Shown: positions 10,601 to 19,293 of the stretch, piece by piece | Numbering within the stretch: the first letter of the stretch is position 1 | How the letters are laid out: the number at the start of each line of letters is the position of its first letter | NCBI RefSeq assembly: GCF_023375815.1 | Contig: NZ_CP067412.1 | Coordinates: forward strand, 3,100,001 to 3,164,000 | Source of the DNA: Pseudomonas sp. HS6 | Lineage (GTDB): Bacteria; Pseudomonadota; Gammaproteobacteria; Pseudomonadales; Pseudomonadaceae | Direction: 5' to 3' | Length of the DNA: 64,000 bases | Position numbers and translations under genes: made by a program | Notes under the pieces: model-generated | Seen by the model: only the letters and a program-made list of their open reading frames with translations | Told to the model about the DNA's origin: nothing | Database searches by the model: none

Positions 10601-11367
10601 CGAGCGAGCTTGGAGTTGAATTCAACGAGCCGTTGGGTGAGTACCGAGATTGGACGAGCGAGGGGCTGAAATGCTCTTTCAATGCCGGCGATATCAAGGA
10701 CGGCAGCGTGTCCGTCCGATTGGCCGCCAGTCGTTTACTGGAACTGTCTCCTCCTCAGCCCATGTCATTGGGTACCCAAGCTATTTCTGCGCACATCAAT
10801 GCGAGCGCCGGTGTGCTTCAGACTGTCAATTGGGGGGGGGCTGTTGTTTACGAAGTCTTCTTGACCAGCGCATTGACCGGCAAGTCGATGGCCAATGTGC
10901 GGGTCAAGTGGGAGCGGTCGGAATATGAGGCGATGTTCACGACCACAGATTATCGGGGTAAGACGTGGATCAGCTTCGTCCCCGACTCGCCTGGTGCAGG
11001 TGCAGTTCGTGCTTCGGTAGCCGGCGGTTCGGACTCGGCGTTTGTCGATTTCCAGTACTTCATGAATGAACCTCGGCAGATTGAAGCTTTGTCCGCTGAT
11101 GTGACGGAGGGCACACCGGGGACGAGGGTAACAGCACACATCATTTTGGTGTCGGCCATCAGTGGCAGGCGTTTGAAAGGCGTCGAAGTCGAATGGAGGT
11201 TTCTCGACCTTGCCATCCCGTCGACGAAAACCGACGAAAACGGGGAAGCCGAGGCGTCGTTCAGATTGCCAGCCTTCAACACAGCGGTCTTTCGCGCAAC
11301 AGTGAAAGGTGGGATTGCCGGTTGGAGTGTCAAACAAGTCGAGTTCAAAGGGGTGCCGAATGTCTAA
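7642..11367 (+). CDS. large modular Ig-like/beta-sandwich protein coupled to the Tc toxin genes
   Basis: 1241 residues, no signal peptide or membrane segment seen. ATG overlaps the stop of the TcaB-like gene, with AAGGGGA upstream. The first ~170 residues look like a carbohydrate-binding-type beta-sandwich (FVMNGDMTEGYDHWDD). The rest alternates two module types: a 'DP(F/W)..L ... WG ... P.RGE.F' domain (clear near residues 388 and 932, weaker near 603) and Ig-like domains with a TDxxGxAxxxF/Y signature (near 340, 560, 880, 1110, 1200). The Ig type also ends the TcaA-like protein, and the next gene repeats the same plan. I do not recognise a named family over its whole length. Position and coupling suggest a structural or host-binding accessory of the toxin, or a separate secreted adhesin; this is inference. 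Confidence 0.75.
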   Translation: MSERDIDTDYNFVMNGDMTEGYDHWDDVTNPGGVAIRDDRWEDTIVSIMTLTHRAAVRQRMIVPIGQQAQARYSLRFLYENTYSSSAGLVVVNKRGSAEKFEIVLPAKTGSQDADPLAVDLTEMRKDLPDSLGLQAGDELEINMSSPVRAVGEPGSVEIRLTGIEIKLNLPALGLLAVLNDGKRFDAGSVLPICLGATGDQRHRVSFAVDPLSVWKNLKACLWFEDNPQEAIYAEPELGTSQLISLDWLLDCPELSGKEPYELKAKIYSQYSAPPYSLLVSWGHHRLELLALKQAETYPVIEYDQSVELQVQVRSFYTHAPVASEVVWRVEGKAGKVLHRAPTDAQGRATYRYTPTEEGVSKITASVVSLLSDDGEATHTFEVRAFAIDPFKTLQARFDGGAPAVWGEKIRYPERGERFLVNLDIPAGHPLSAAEFFLIWAHGDSQADVGATAQPDFGTPAPVVGGTVLWTTNFEDKRDGLFDWALGCTGLQHLSPRNALSLAYNRVEIGETWGPSTSPVLDERGIVTCMVNVQKGDRQPVSNVDVEFETPTGTVRSLTGFDGWASVDHQPIDANDYTIIARVQRHEDAPVEEHSFAVKVLPTSAWKGQVNFSLDGKPVDRLIQGVVCRRGTAHKLRIDPVAGSSLIDKSIALDWNGDTPPLPGFQLDPQVGVPRVMTGSGLEWDITSGTDLSGFSTLAFSSSHLPEKREFPLRLLAADLASEVRVMLDHVSAEPGKDTLYPCLWASHQSMHMPYGISALHGLPVKMAITPLAPGMVVNPPLNEDVVMTAGGARRQLDFTNSTADVEMTQTATIMIDGESMTAQIQLKLGHNKIKSVSALGPAIDPVLSKGQRARVQAQFYSAFADRPVESSLIGWREGSEGPVNATTDSDGWSVYDAQSQSAGISAVSATALNPYDQTTAEQHFELNTLSVDPWTSLRLVTGSSDLWGQRPLFPRRGEPFSFDLQADYDNPLCNQRLAVGLSHPGPSELGVEFNEPLGEYRDWTSEGLKCSFNAGDIKDGSVSVRLAASRLLELSPPQPMSLGTQAISAHINASAGVLQTVNWGGAVVYEVFLTSALTGKSMANVRVKWERSEYEAMFTTTDYRGKTWISFVPDSPGAGAVRASVAGGSDSAFVDFQYFMNEPRQIEALSADVTEGTPGTRVTAHIILVSAISGRRLKGVEVEWRFLDLAIPSTKTDENGEAEASFRLPAFNTAVFRATVKGGIAGWSVKQVEFKGVPNV

Positions 11368-12334
11368 TATTCCCGCTACTTCACAGACCTGGTTGCAGAA
11401 TTTCAGACCCTACGTGAATGGAGAGCGGGTGAGGTGGCCTGATCTCCAGTTGAATCTCGCAGAGGGAGAGTCTTGCGAGATCATGCTCGAGTTCGAGTAC
11501 AGTTATCTGATAGGCGATCCCGAATCAGCACTCGTGCTATGTTGCGTCCCTGACGCAGGCGAGATGGGGCTGGTAAGTGATCCGCCTTTTGGACAGCAGA
11601 TTGACATGGCGCAAGGGCTGATATCTTTGAGTTGGACGATCACCACCGATCAGGTACCCAGCAGCTCATTTAAATTGCATTTTGAAATGCCTAACTATCA
11701 AGGAATGCCTCAGTCGCCGGTGATTCCAGGCGAAATTCTCAATTTCGCGCAGGAAATGGATGTTTTGTTCGATAGTTTTCACGTTGGGCTCCGTTCGGAA
11801 CATCACGGCTATCCCTGTCATGGTACAACTCACACCATTACTGTTTTACCCAAACCTTCCAGTCAGTTGTTGAACAAGCACATAAAGCTGATAACGGGGG
11901 CAGAAAGCGTTGGTGTAGTGGTTTCCCCTCCACCGCAGGCTTCGCAGCAGCTGACGGCAGAGGGGATAAGATGGCAACTGGATTGTCGCAGTACGTCAAA
12001 TGACGCGGAGTTCTCCATACGGCTGAGCGTGGATGATGGGAGTGCAACATCATCAGCGTTGCCGATGACGCTGGGGCATAATCTAGTGACTGCGTATCGT
12101 TGGCGGGAAGAACACTATTCCCACCCTGATATCACATGGTATTCACACCATATCCGTGCGACCTCAGTATTTCTGGGTAAACCTGCACTGGGTGTTCAAG
12201 TCGAGGTCATCTTTAATGGGAGCTCAAGCTACAGAAGTACCGATTCGAAAGGAGAAGTCCACGTAAATGATCAGATGGGCAATGGCGATATAAAAACTCG
12301 TATCCGTAATCGTTACGATGAAACTGATGTTTGA
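11360..12334 (+). CDS. short modular protein, related to the preceding Tc-linked protein
   Basis: 324 residues. ATG 11360 overlaps the previous stop by 8 bp and has AAAGGGG (11347-11353) in front; the longer frame from 11309 lies inside the previous gene and lacks such a site. The layout copies one unit of the upstream protein: 'TWLQ..RPYVNGE' then a beta domain, then MTLGHNLVTAYRW, which aligns with LKLGHNKIKSVSA upstream, then an Ig-like end with STDSKGEVHV. It probably arose by duplication of a unit. Base composition is visibly more AT-rich than the core genes to the right. Function unknown; last gene of the Tc-linked operon. Confidence 0.7.
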   Translation: MSNIPATSQTWLQNFRPYVNGERVRWPDLQLNLAEGESCEIMLEFEYSYLIGDPESALVLCCVPDAGEMGLVSDPPFGQQIDMAQGLISLSWTITTDQVPSSSFKLHFEMPNYQGMPQSPVIPGEILNFAQEMDVLFDSFHVGLRSEHHGYPCHGTTHTITVLPKPSSQLLNKHIKLITGAESVGVVVSPPPQASQQLTAEGIRWQLDCRSTSNDAEFSIRLSVDDGSATSSALPMTLGHNLVTAYRWREEHYSHPDITWYSHHIRATSVFLGKPALGVQVEVIFNGSSSYRSTDSKGEVHVNDQMGNGDIKTRIRNRYDETDV

Positions 12335-12353
12335 CATTGTTTGCTTCTCCGAG

Positions 12354-12392
12354 CGGCAGGACACCTTTTTCAATGGAAAAGGTGTCCTGCCG
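12354..12392. terminator. perfect 16-bp inverted repeat between convergent operons
   Basis: Arms 12354-12369 and 12377-12392 are exact reverse complements around a 7-base loop. It lies 20 bp after the Tc-linked operon and just after the DUF58 stop on the other strand, so a bidirectional terminator is likely, although no T-run follows on either strand. Confidence 0.6.
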
Positions 12393-12396
12393 CGGA

Positions 12397-13724
12397 TCAC
12401 AAGTTTCCCGCTTTCTTGAAATCCAGATATCGTGACACCAACTCGGCACCCAGCGCGTCGGGGATCGAGTCCAGTACAAGGATTCCATGAGAAGTTAATC
12501 GTTCACGAAGCGCAAATCGGGCATTCAAATAATCTACTGCGCCACAATAGGCAAGCGCGTCGGGTACGGATTGCACGGGACTGTGCCGTAAATTGTCGAG
12601 TGAGCCCTCGCGTAAGCTCGCTATCAATATCCGGTGCCGCACGTTCAATCGTTTGACGGCACCCAGTAACTCTTCATTCTCCTCATCCCGCAGATTAGTC
12701 ACCAGCACCACCAACGCCCGGCGCTTCTGTCTGGTCAACAACTGGTTGGCCGCCGCGAGGTAATCGGCGGGTTTTTTCGAGGACTCCAGATCGTAAACAG
12801 CGTTGAGCAACACCTTGAGTTGCCCCGCACCTTTGACCGGTGCAATAAACCGCGGCTGATCGCTGGCGAAGGTCGACAAGCCCACCGCATCCCCTTGGCG
12901 CAACGCCACATAACTCAACAGCAAACACGCATTCAACGCGTGATCGAAATGCGACAGCTCGCCGTCCTGACTGCGCATCTGTCGTCCGCAATCGAGCATG
13001 AAAACAATCTGCTGATCCCGTTCGTCTTCATACTCCCGGGCAATCGGCGTGCGATGGCGGGCGGTGGCTTTCCAGTCGATCTGACGCAGGCTGTCGCCTT
13101 CGCGAAATTCCCGCAGTTGATGGAACTCCATCCCCTGGCCACGGCGTTGGCGCTGGCGTACGCCGAGTTGGCTGAGCCAGTTGTCGACCGCCAGCAACTG
13201 GCCGCCGTAGAGGCGGGCGAAGTCGGGGTAAACGCGGGTATGGTCGGTGATGTTCAGCAGGCGTTTGCCCGACCACAGGCCGAAGTGGCTCGGCAGGTTG
13301 AGTTCGCAGGTTTCGAAGGTGAAATGACCGCGTTTGAGCGGACGCAGGCGATAGCCGATCTGGCTGCGCTGGCCCGGTTGTAGCTCGATGTCGAGCGGCA
13401 GATTTTCGTAGCTGAGGCCGTCGGGTACGTGGTCGAAGATCTGAATGGCCAGCGGTTGGTCGAAATAGTGTTCGACCTCCAGCCGGACTTCGCTCCAGCG
13501 ACCGAGTGCCAGGCTGCCGGGCATCTGTCGGTGCACGCGGGGCGAGGGCTGGTGCCTGAGACGCAGTGCGTCCAGCAGACTCAGCGCAAACAGTGCCAGC
13601 AGCAACCCCCAGTTGATCGACAACAGGCTCGAGGGCACTTCCACATCCAGCGCCTGCAACGTGCCCAGCACAATGCCGATGGCCAGCAGGATCGCCAGCC
13701 AGATCAACAGCAGGCGCGAGGGTT

Positions 13725-13728
<4 letters not shown>
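12397..13728 (-). CDS. DUF58 family protein (vWA-like)
   Basis: 443 residues. Two membrane segments lie at the N-terminus (about 8-27 and 37-55), followed by a cytoplasmic beta-rich region and the DUF58 core with the family hallmark REFREGDSLRQIDWKATARH near residue 210. The vWA strand after it reads MLDCGRQM, so the metal-site DxSxS is degenerate. ATG at 13728 overlaps the stop of the MoxR gene (ATGA). DUF58 proteins are regular partners of MoxR AAA+ ATPases and are thought to act with them in envelope protein maturation or assembly; no direct role is established here. Last gene of the six-gene operon. Confidence 0.88.
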
Positions 13729-14722
<994 letters not shown>

Positions 14723-14726
<4 letters not shown>

Positions 14727-15886
14727 AGCGAGTTCCTCAAGGCTTGCAGGTGGGCGACCTGACGGCAGAATTCGGCGCTGGACATGCGCCGCTTCGGTGC
14801 CGGGCTCAGGGCCTGGCTGATGGCACGGGTCGGCTGATGGGTCAGGCGTGACAGGGCCAGCCATTGTTCGGCGACGTTCAATTGGTCGAAACCGGGATGA
14901 CGATGACGGGCGCGGCGCAAGACGTCCTGCTGCAAGGCTTGCAGCAGGGTATGTTGACCGTTGTGACGGAGGATGAAGTCGGCGCTGGCGCGTAGGTGTT
15001 CCATCAATTCCCGACGACCGCTGGGGGCAGGTGCCTGCACCGGGCCATGGCGCATGCCGACGTGCCACAGCCACAGACCGATCAACGCGAACAGGGCGAC
15101 GATGGCTTGTGGGAAGTAGCGCCAGAGCAGGGTCAGCAGACCGTCATGTTCGGTGTTGTACAGCAGCGTCACAGCGGTATCGGCGCTCAGATACCAGAGC
15201 AGCCACGCGTTGTCGTGTTGCGCAATCGCCGGGGTTTTCCACAGGTCGGCATCGGTGACCACGGTGATCGAGCCGACGCCATAGGGCAGTTGCATCATGT
15301 GCGTGGCACGGGCGCTGTTGGCCCAGGCCTGCGCGAGGTTTTTCGGGTCGTCGAGGTGGAACGCGGTGTCGAACCCGGCGTAGGCGGGAGCGTCTTCGTC
15401 TTCCAGATAGAGCTTTGTCAGGTTGGGGTAGGGGTCTTCGTCGGCATCCGGCGGCGGGTCTTTCAGATCCTTGCTCAGGGACTGATGCAGTTGCACGCGG
15501 TCAAGCAGCAGGTCATTGCTCTGGCCCGTCTTCTCATCCCAGATCGATTCTGCGACGAACACCAGTCGTCCGCCGGCCCGGGCCCAGTTCAAGACTTGAT
15601 CGACCTGGCGCGGGGTCATGTTCGAGCGGTCGTTGAACAGCAGCAGCGTGTGTCGGCGGGGGTCGATCTCGGGCAGCACGGCGAGGCTTTCGGCATGACC
15701 GAGGTCTATCCCGCGACCGCGTAGAAACATCTCCGCCGCCAGATAAGGATTGGCTTGCGCGGCGGGGGAAGGGCCGTGATCGACCACGGTCTGGTAAGGC
15801 GTGGCCTTGAGGTACAGATAAACGCCCAATACGCCCAACAGGGCGACGATCAGCGCGCCGACCAGCCAGAGTGCGCGCCGGTTCAA
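14723..15886 (-). CDS. DUF4350 domain membrane protein
   Basis: 387 residues. TTG 15886 (MNRRALWLVGALI) is chosen: it overlaps the upstream stop as TTGA, in line with the tight junctions of this operon; the longer frame to 15928 runs into the upstream gene. One membrane segment is at residues 6-26, then a periplasmic domain with the DUF4350 features (LLLFNDRSNMT, ARAGGRLVFVAES), a second membrane segment near 265-290 and a cytoplasmic tail. The fold resembles GATase-like/ABC-transport-associated domains. Function unknown; context ties it to MoxR. Confidence 0.85.
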
Positions 15887-17427
15887 CGGGCAGCTCCGTG
15901 GCCGAACAGGGTGCGCCAGCCATCGCACAATTCTTGTTGCAGATGCGCCGCCGGCACCCTGTGCCCATACGCCATGTTTTGCCAGTGGCCGGTGAGATGT
16001 CGGCTGTAGGCGAGCAGATCCGGACGCTGCAAGTGTTCGATCCGGGCCAGAACTTCGCTTTCAGTGTCGGAGGGTTTCAGGGTCAGGTTGAAGTCGTGCA
16101 GCAGATGATTGAGCAACGCCCGATACAGCAGGCCGAGCGCCGCGCGGGGCTGGGTTTGCCAGAGTTGCTCGGCGCTGGCGGCGATGTCGTCGGGCAGGGT
16201 TTCCCGGCTCAGGTCGAGGCCGAAGGCTTGCTGTGGTACGGGGCGTTTTATTCGCTCAGGCAGTCGCTGGTGACGGCTGACAAACGTGCGCAGAAATTCG
16301 CGATAGCGCCAGATCAGCCAGCCGAGCGCTCCGATCACGACGGCCCACAGCAACACTTCAATGGCCTGGGCCAACCCGTTCAGGTGCTGACCGTTGAGCC
16401 AGCCCAGCAAGGTTTTCAGCCATTGCGGTGCCTTGCCGTCCTTGGTTTTTTCGGTGGTGGCGGGGTCTTCGCCAAAGCGGTAACGGGTGACGGTTTCCTT
16501 GTTCTTGAACGGCGGTTGTTCAAGCAAGGCCTTGATGCTGTCGCGGGATGCCTGACTGGTCAGTGGCTGATTCAGGAGTCGGGGCGCATCCGGGGCCGTG
16601 GCAGGGTCGGCAGCCCATGCCGAGGGGACTCCAGGCAGCAGCAGACAGACCACCAACAGAAAACCGAGTGCGCTGCTGTTCAGACGCTGGCGCAAACGGC
16701 GGAACACCAGTTCGATGTCCCAGGCTTCGAGCGCGGTGCGCCGGTTCAGGTAGAGGCTGAAACCGCAGGCGACGTAGATCGGTTCCCAGATCACCAGTAT
16801 CAGTGCATAGAAGGCATTGGTCAGATGTTCCAGCCAGCGCCATTGGTGGTCGGCCGCGAAGATCAGGCTTTGCCAGTCCCAATCGGTTTCGACCTGTTGT
16901 GGCAAAAGCAGGTAGAACAACACCATCAGGCCAATCCACAGCGCCGTTTCCAGATGGACGCCGATAATCGTCAGCCACTGAGCAGCGCCGGCATTGCGTT
17001 GCAGCAATACTCGCAAGCGCTGCTGGCGTGCGAGGCCGCCCAAACCTTCGAGTTGCACCACCGGCATCAGGAAGCTGCGACTGAAGCTCAATCGCCGCCA
17101 GGTCAGGCTCGCCAGCAACTGCGGTTTGAGCAATTTTGGCCATTGGCGTAATGCCTGTTTCAAGGTGGGCGTTTCGCCGAATAGCGCTTTGGAAAGGATG
17201 TACAGCGGCAAGCGTTCGTACGCCGGTTTCAGCCACCAGAAGATGAACACCGCGAGCGACGGCGAATCCCACAGAAGCAGGCTGAGCACCGCGAACAGGG
17301 GCAGGGTGACGATGGCCCAGCTGGTCATCAGCAAGCGCCGATACTGCTGGCTCATGAGCACGCCCAGGTCCATGGCTTCCCAGGTGCTGCGCGGACGGAT
17401 CACCACGGTCGCGTCACTCAGGCGCAT
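15883..17427 (-). CDS. DUF4129 domain multi-spanning membrane protein
   Basis: 514 residues from ATG 17427 (MRLSDATVVIRPRS), which lies inside the end of the SpoIIM-type gene (14-bp overlap). Several membrane helices are visible in the first ~300 residues and another near 380-400 (VLLWAVVIGALGWLIW). The C-terminal DUF4129 domain follows (AALGLLYRALLNHLLHDF, then DTESEVLARI). DUF4129 is found next to DUF4350, DUF58 and MoxR genes in many bacteria. No catalytic motif is apparent. Fourth-from-last gene of the operon. Confidence 0.85.
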   Translation of the reverse strand: MRLSDATVVIRPRSTWEAMDLGVLMSQQYRRLLMTSWAIVTLPLFAVLSLLLWDSPSLAVFIFWWLKPAYERLPLYILSKALFGETPTLKQALRQWPKLLKPQLLASLTWRRLSFSRSFLMPVVQLEGLGGLARQQRLRVLLQRNAGAAQWLTIIGVHLETALWIGLMVLFYLLLPQQVETDWDWQSLIFAADHQWRWLEHLTNAFYALILVIWEPIYVACGFSLYLNRRTALEAWDIELVFRRLRQRLNSSALGFLLVVCLLLPGVPSAWAADPATAPDAPRLLNQPLTSQASRDSIKALLEQPPFKNKETVTRYRFGEDPATTEKTKDGKAPQWLKTLLGWLNGQHLNGLAQAIEVLLWAVVIGALGWLIWRYREFLRTFVSRHQRLPERIKRPVPQQAFGLDLSRETLPDDIAASAEQLWQTQPRAALGLLYRALLNHLLHDFNLTLKPSDTESEVLARIEHLQRPDLLAYSRHLTGHWQNMAYGHRVPAAHLQQELCDGWRTLFGHGAAR

Positions 17428-18391
17428 GGCGGGTCCTTCCGGCGAACAGCAGGTACGTCGCCACGCAGAGCCAGAGTCCGGCGCCGACCAGGAATTTGGT
17501 TTGCGGCGTGACGCCGATACGTGACGACCAATAAGCCTCGATAAACGCGGCAATCAACAGAAACAGCATCACACCGCAGATCAGCAATACGCTCTGGCGG
17601 GCTGCGTGTCTCAAGGCCTCGCCGCGTGTCAGGCGTCCCGGTGCGATCAACGCCCAACCCAGTTTCAGCCCCGCCGCCCCGGCCAGGGCAATGGCGGTGA
17701 GTTCGAAGGCACCGTGCCCGATCACGAAGGACCAGAAGGTCTGGCCGAAGCCCATTTCACTCAGGTGCCCGGCCACGGTGCCGATGATCAAACCGTTGTA
17801 GAGCAGGAAAAACGCGCTGCCCACGCCCAGCAGCAAACCGCTGGCGAAGGTCTGAAAGGCGATGCCGATGTTGTGCATGATGTAGTAGCCGAACATCACC
17901 CAGTCTTCGCTGGCGGCGCGTTCGGCCGAGCGCCCGAGATGGCCGGAGGCGGGGTCGTACATGCTCTGCATCTCACGCACCTGATCGGCGGGGATCAGGT
18001 TGTAGACCAGCTCCGGGAACAGGTACACCAGCAACCCGAAACCGATGAGGCTGCCGAAAAAAAGCAAACCGGCAGCCAGTACGAAGCGCCATTCGGCGCG
18101 TACCAACCGTGGAAATCCGGCCAGGATGAAGCCCAGCAGGTTGGCGCCGAGCTGGCTGCGGTGACGGTAAAGCTGTTGATGGCCACGCAGCACCAGTTGC
18201 TGCAGCGAATCGACGAGAAAACTGCTGTAGCCACGTTCCTGCGCCAGCGCCAGATGTTGGCAGAGTCGCCGATAGGCCTTGGGAAATTCGGCCACCTGCG
18301 AAGTGTTCTTGCCTCGTTCCAGGCGGTCGAGGGAGAGCGTGAATCGCTCCCATTCGGCCTTGTGGCGGGTTTCGAAAAGGCTTTGCTTCAT
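17414..18391 (-). CDS. SpoIIM-type (DUF95) membrane protein
   Basis: 325 residues. A helical cytoplasmic N-terminus (KQSLFETRHKAEWERFTLSL) is followed by the SpoIIM/DUF95 membrane domain with helices at about 100-120, 175-195, 205-230 and onward; the block NGLIIGTVAGHL and GHGAFELTAIALAGAAG is typical. In Bacillus SpoIIM belongs to the engulfment machinery; in Gram-negatives the family is uncharacterised. ATG overlaps the stop of the RDD gene (ATGA at 18388-18391). Confidence 0.88.
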   Translation of the reverse strand: MKQSLFETRHKAEWERFTLSLDRLERGKNTSQVAEFPKAYRRLCQHLALAQERGYSSFLVDSLQQLVLRGHQQLYRHRSQLGANLLGFILAGFPRLVRAEWRFVLAAGLLFFGSLIGFGLLVYLFPELVYNLIPADQVREMQSMYDPASGHLGRSAERAASEDWVMFGYYIMHNIGIAFQTFASGLLLGVGSAFFLLYNGLIIGTVAGHLSEMGFGQTFWSFVIGHGAFELTAIALAGAAGLKLGWALIAPGRLTRGEALRHAARQSVLLICGVMLFLLIAAFIEAYWSSRIGVTPQTKFLVGAGLWLCVATYLLFAGRTRHAPE

Positions 18392-19113
18392 GTCGGCCCC
18401 AGCAGGCCGCGGGCGATACCGTTGAGTTCGCCGACGGCTTTCGGTGCGCTGATGTGCAACGGCTGAGCCAGCAGCGCCGCGAGTTCATTGACCCGAGCGG
18501 TCGACAGTTCACCCTGACGCTCGGCGAAAGCGAGCAGGGCGCGTTGTTCAGTCAGGGTCAGCGGGATTGGCGAGCGGCGGGGTTCGGCATCAGGCAACTG
18601 CGGACGCTTGAGCGGGCGTTCGCTGTAGATCACCAGCGTGCCGGCGGCAATGTCGCCGAGGCGTTTGAAGGTCGGGTGTTGCAGACAACTGATGGCGCCA
18701 AGGAAATAGCCGAACGGCATCAGGTCGACAAAACGCAGCAGGTTGCGCAGCAAGGAGGCCGACCAGCCGACCGGCGTGCCATCGTCGTGCACCACCCGCA
18801 GGCCCATCCATTGCTTGCCCGGCGAACGGCCCTGACGCAGCACTTCGAACAGCACCATGTACCACCAGCTCACGGCGAACAGCAGCAGTGAACCGAGACC
18901 GATGCCGAGTTTGCCGAGCAACGCCAGCAGCAGAAACAGCAGCCCCATGATCAACCCGCGCAAACCCAGATCGATGGTGAACGCTATAGCACGAACCATC
19001 AGGCCGGCGGGACGCAGCGGCAGGTCGATGCCTTCCGGCGTTTCGACCTGGTGCCGCGTGTCCAGTGACGGGGCCAGCGTTGCTTTCCTTGGCGGTGCTG
19101 TGGTCTCGAGCAT
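18388..19113 (-). CDS. RDD family membrane protein, first gene of the MoxR operon
   Basis: 241 residues. The N-terminal half holds the RDD domain: LPLRPAGLMVRAIAFTIDLG, two to three membrane helices, then GRSPGKQWMGLRVVHDDGTP and ISCLQHPTFKRLGDIAAGTL. The C-terminal half is soluble. ATG 19113 faces sbcB across a 180-bp divergent gap that should hold the operon promoter. The five downstream genes all overlap, so the six products are probably made in fixed proportion. Confidence 0.88.
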   Translation of the reverse strand: MLETTAPPRKATLAPSLDTRHQVETPEGIDLPLRPAGLMVRAIAFTIDLGLRGLIMGLLFLLLALLGKLGIGLGSLLLFAVSWWYMVLFEVLRQGRSPGKQWMGLRVVHDDGTPVGWSASLLRNLLRFVDLMPFGYFLGAISCLQHPTFKRLGDIAAGTLVIYSERPLKRPQLPDAEPRRSPIPLTLTEQRALLAFAERQGELSTARVNELAALLAQPLHISAPKAVGELNGIARGLLGPT

Positions 19114-19293
19114 GGGCTACCTGATGTTGCCGGATCGGGATGCAAGTGAATCCGATGCTAGCAGTCTCTCGGGGGAAAACGACATAACTATGTCATACAC
19201 ATCGTTCAACCAAATGTGCCCGAATGATGCCGCGCTGGCCGTGACAGCCGTCGAACGCCTAGACTTTGCCGATCTTCAGTTCAGGAACCGCCC

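Noticed and set aside
11309-11359. Earlier start for the 324-aa Tc-linked protein
   Set aside because: Lies inside the preceding gene, lacks a ribosome site; ATG 11360 has one.
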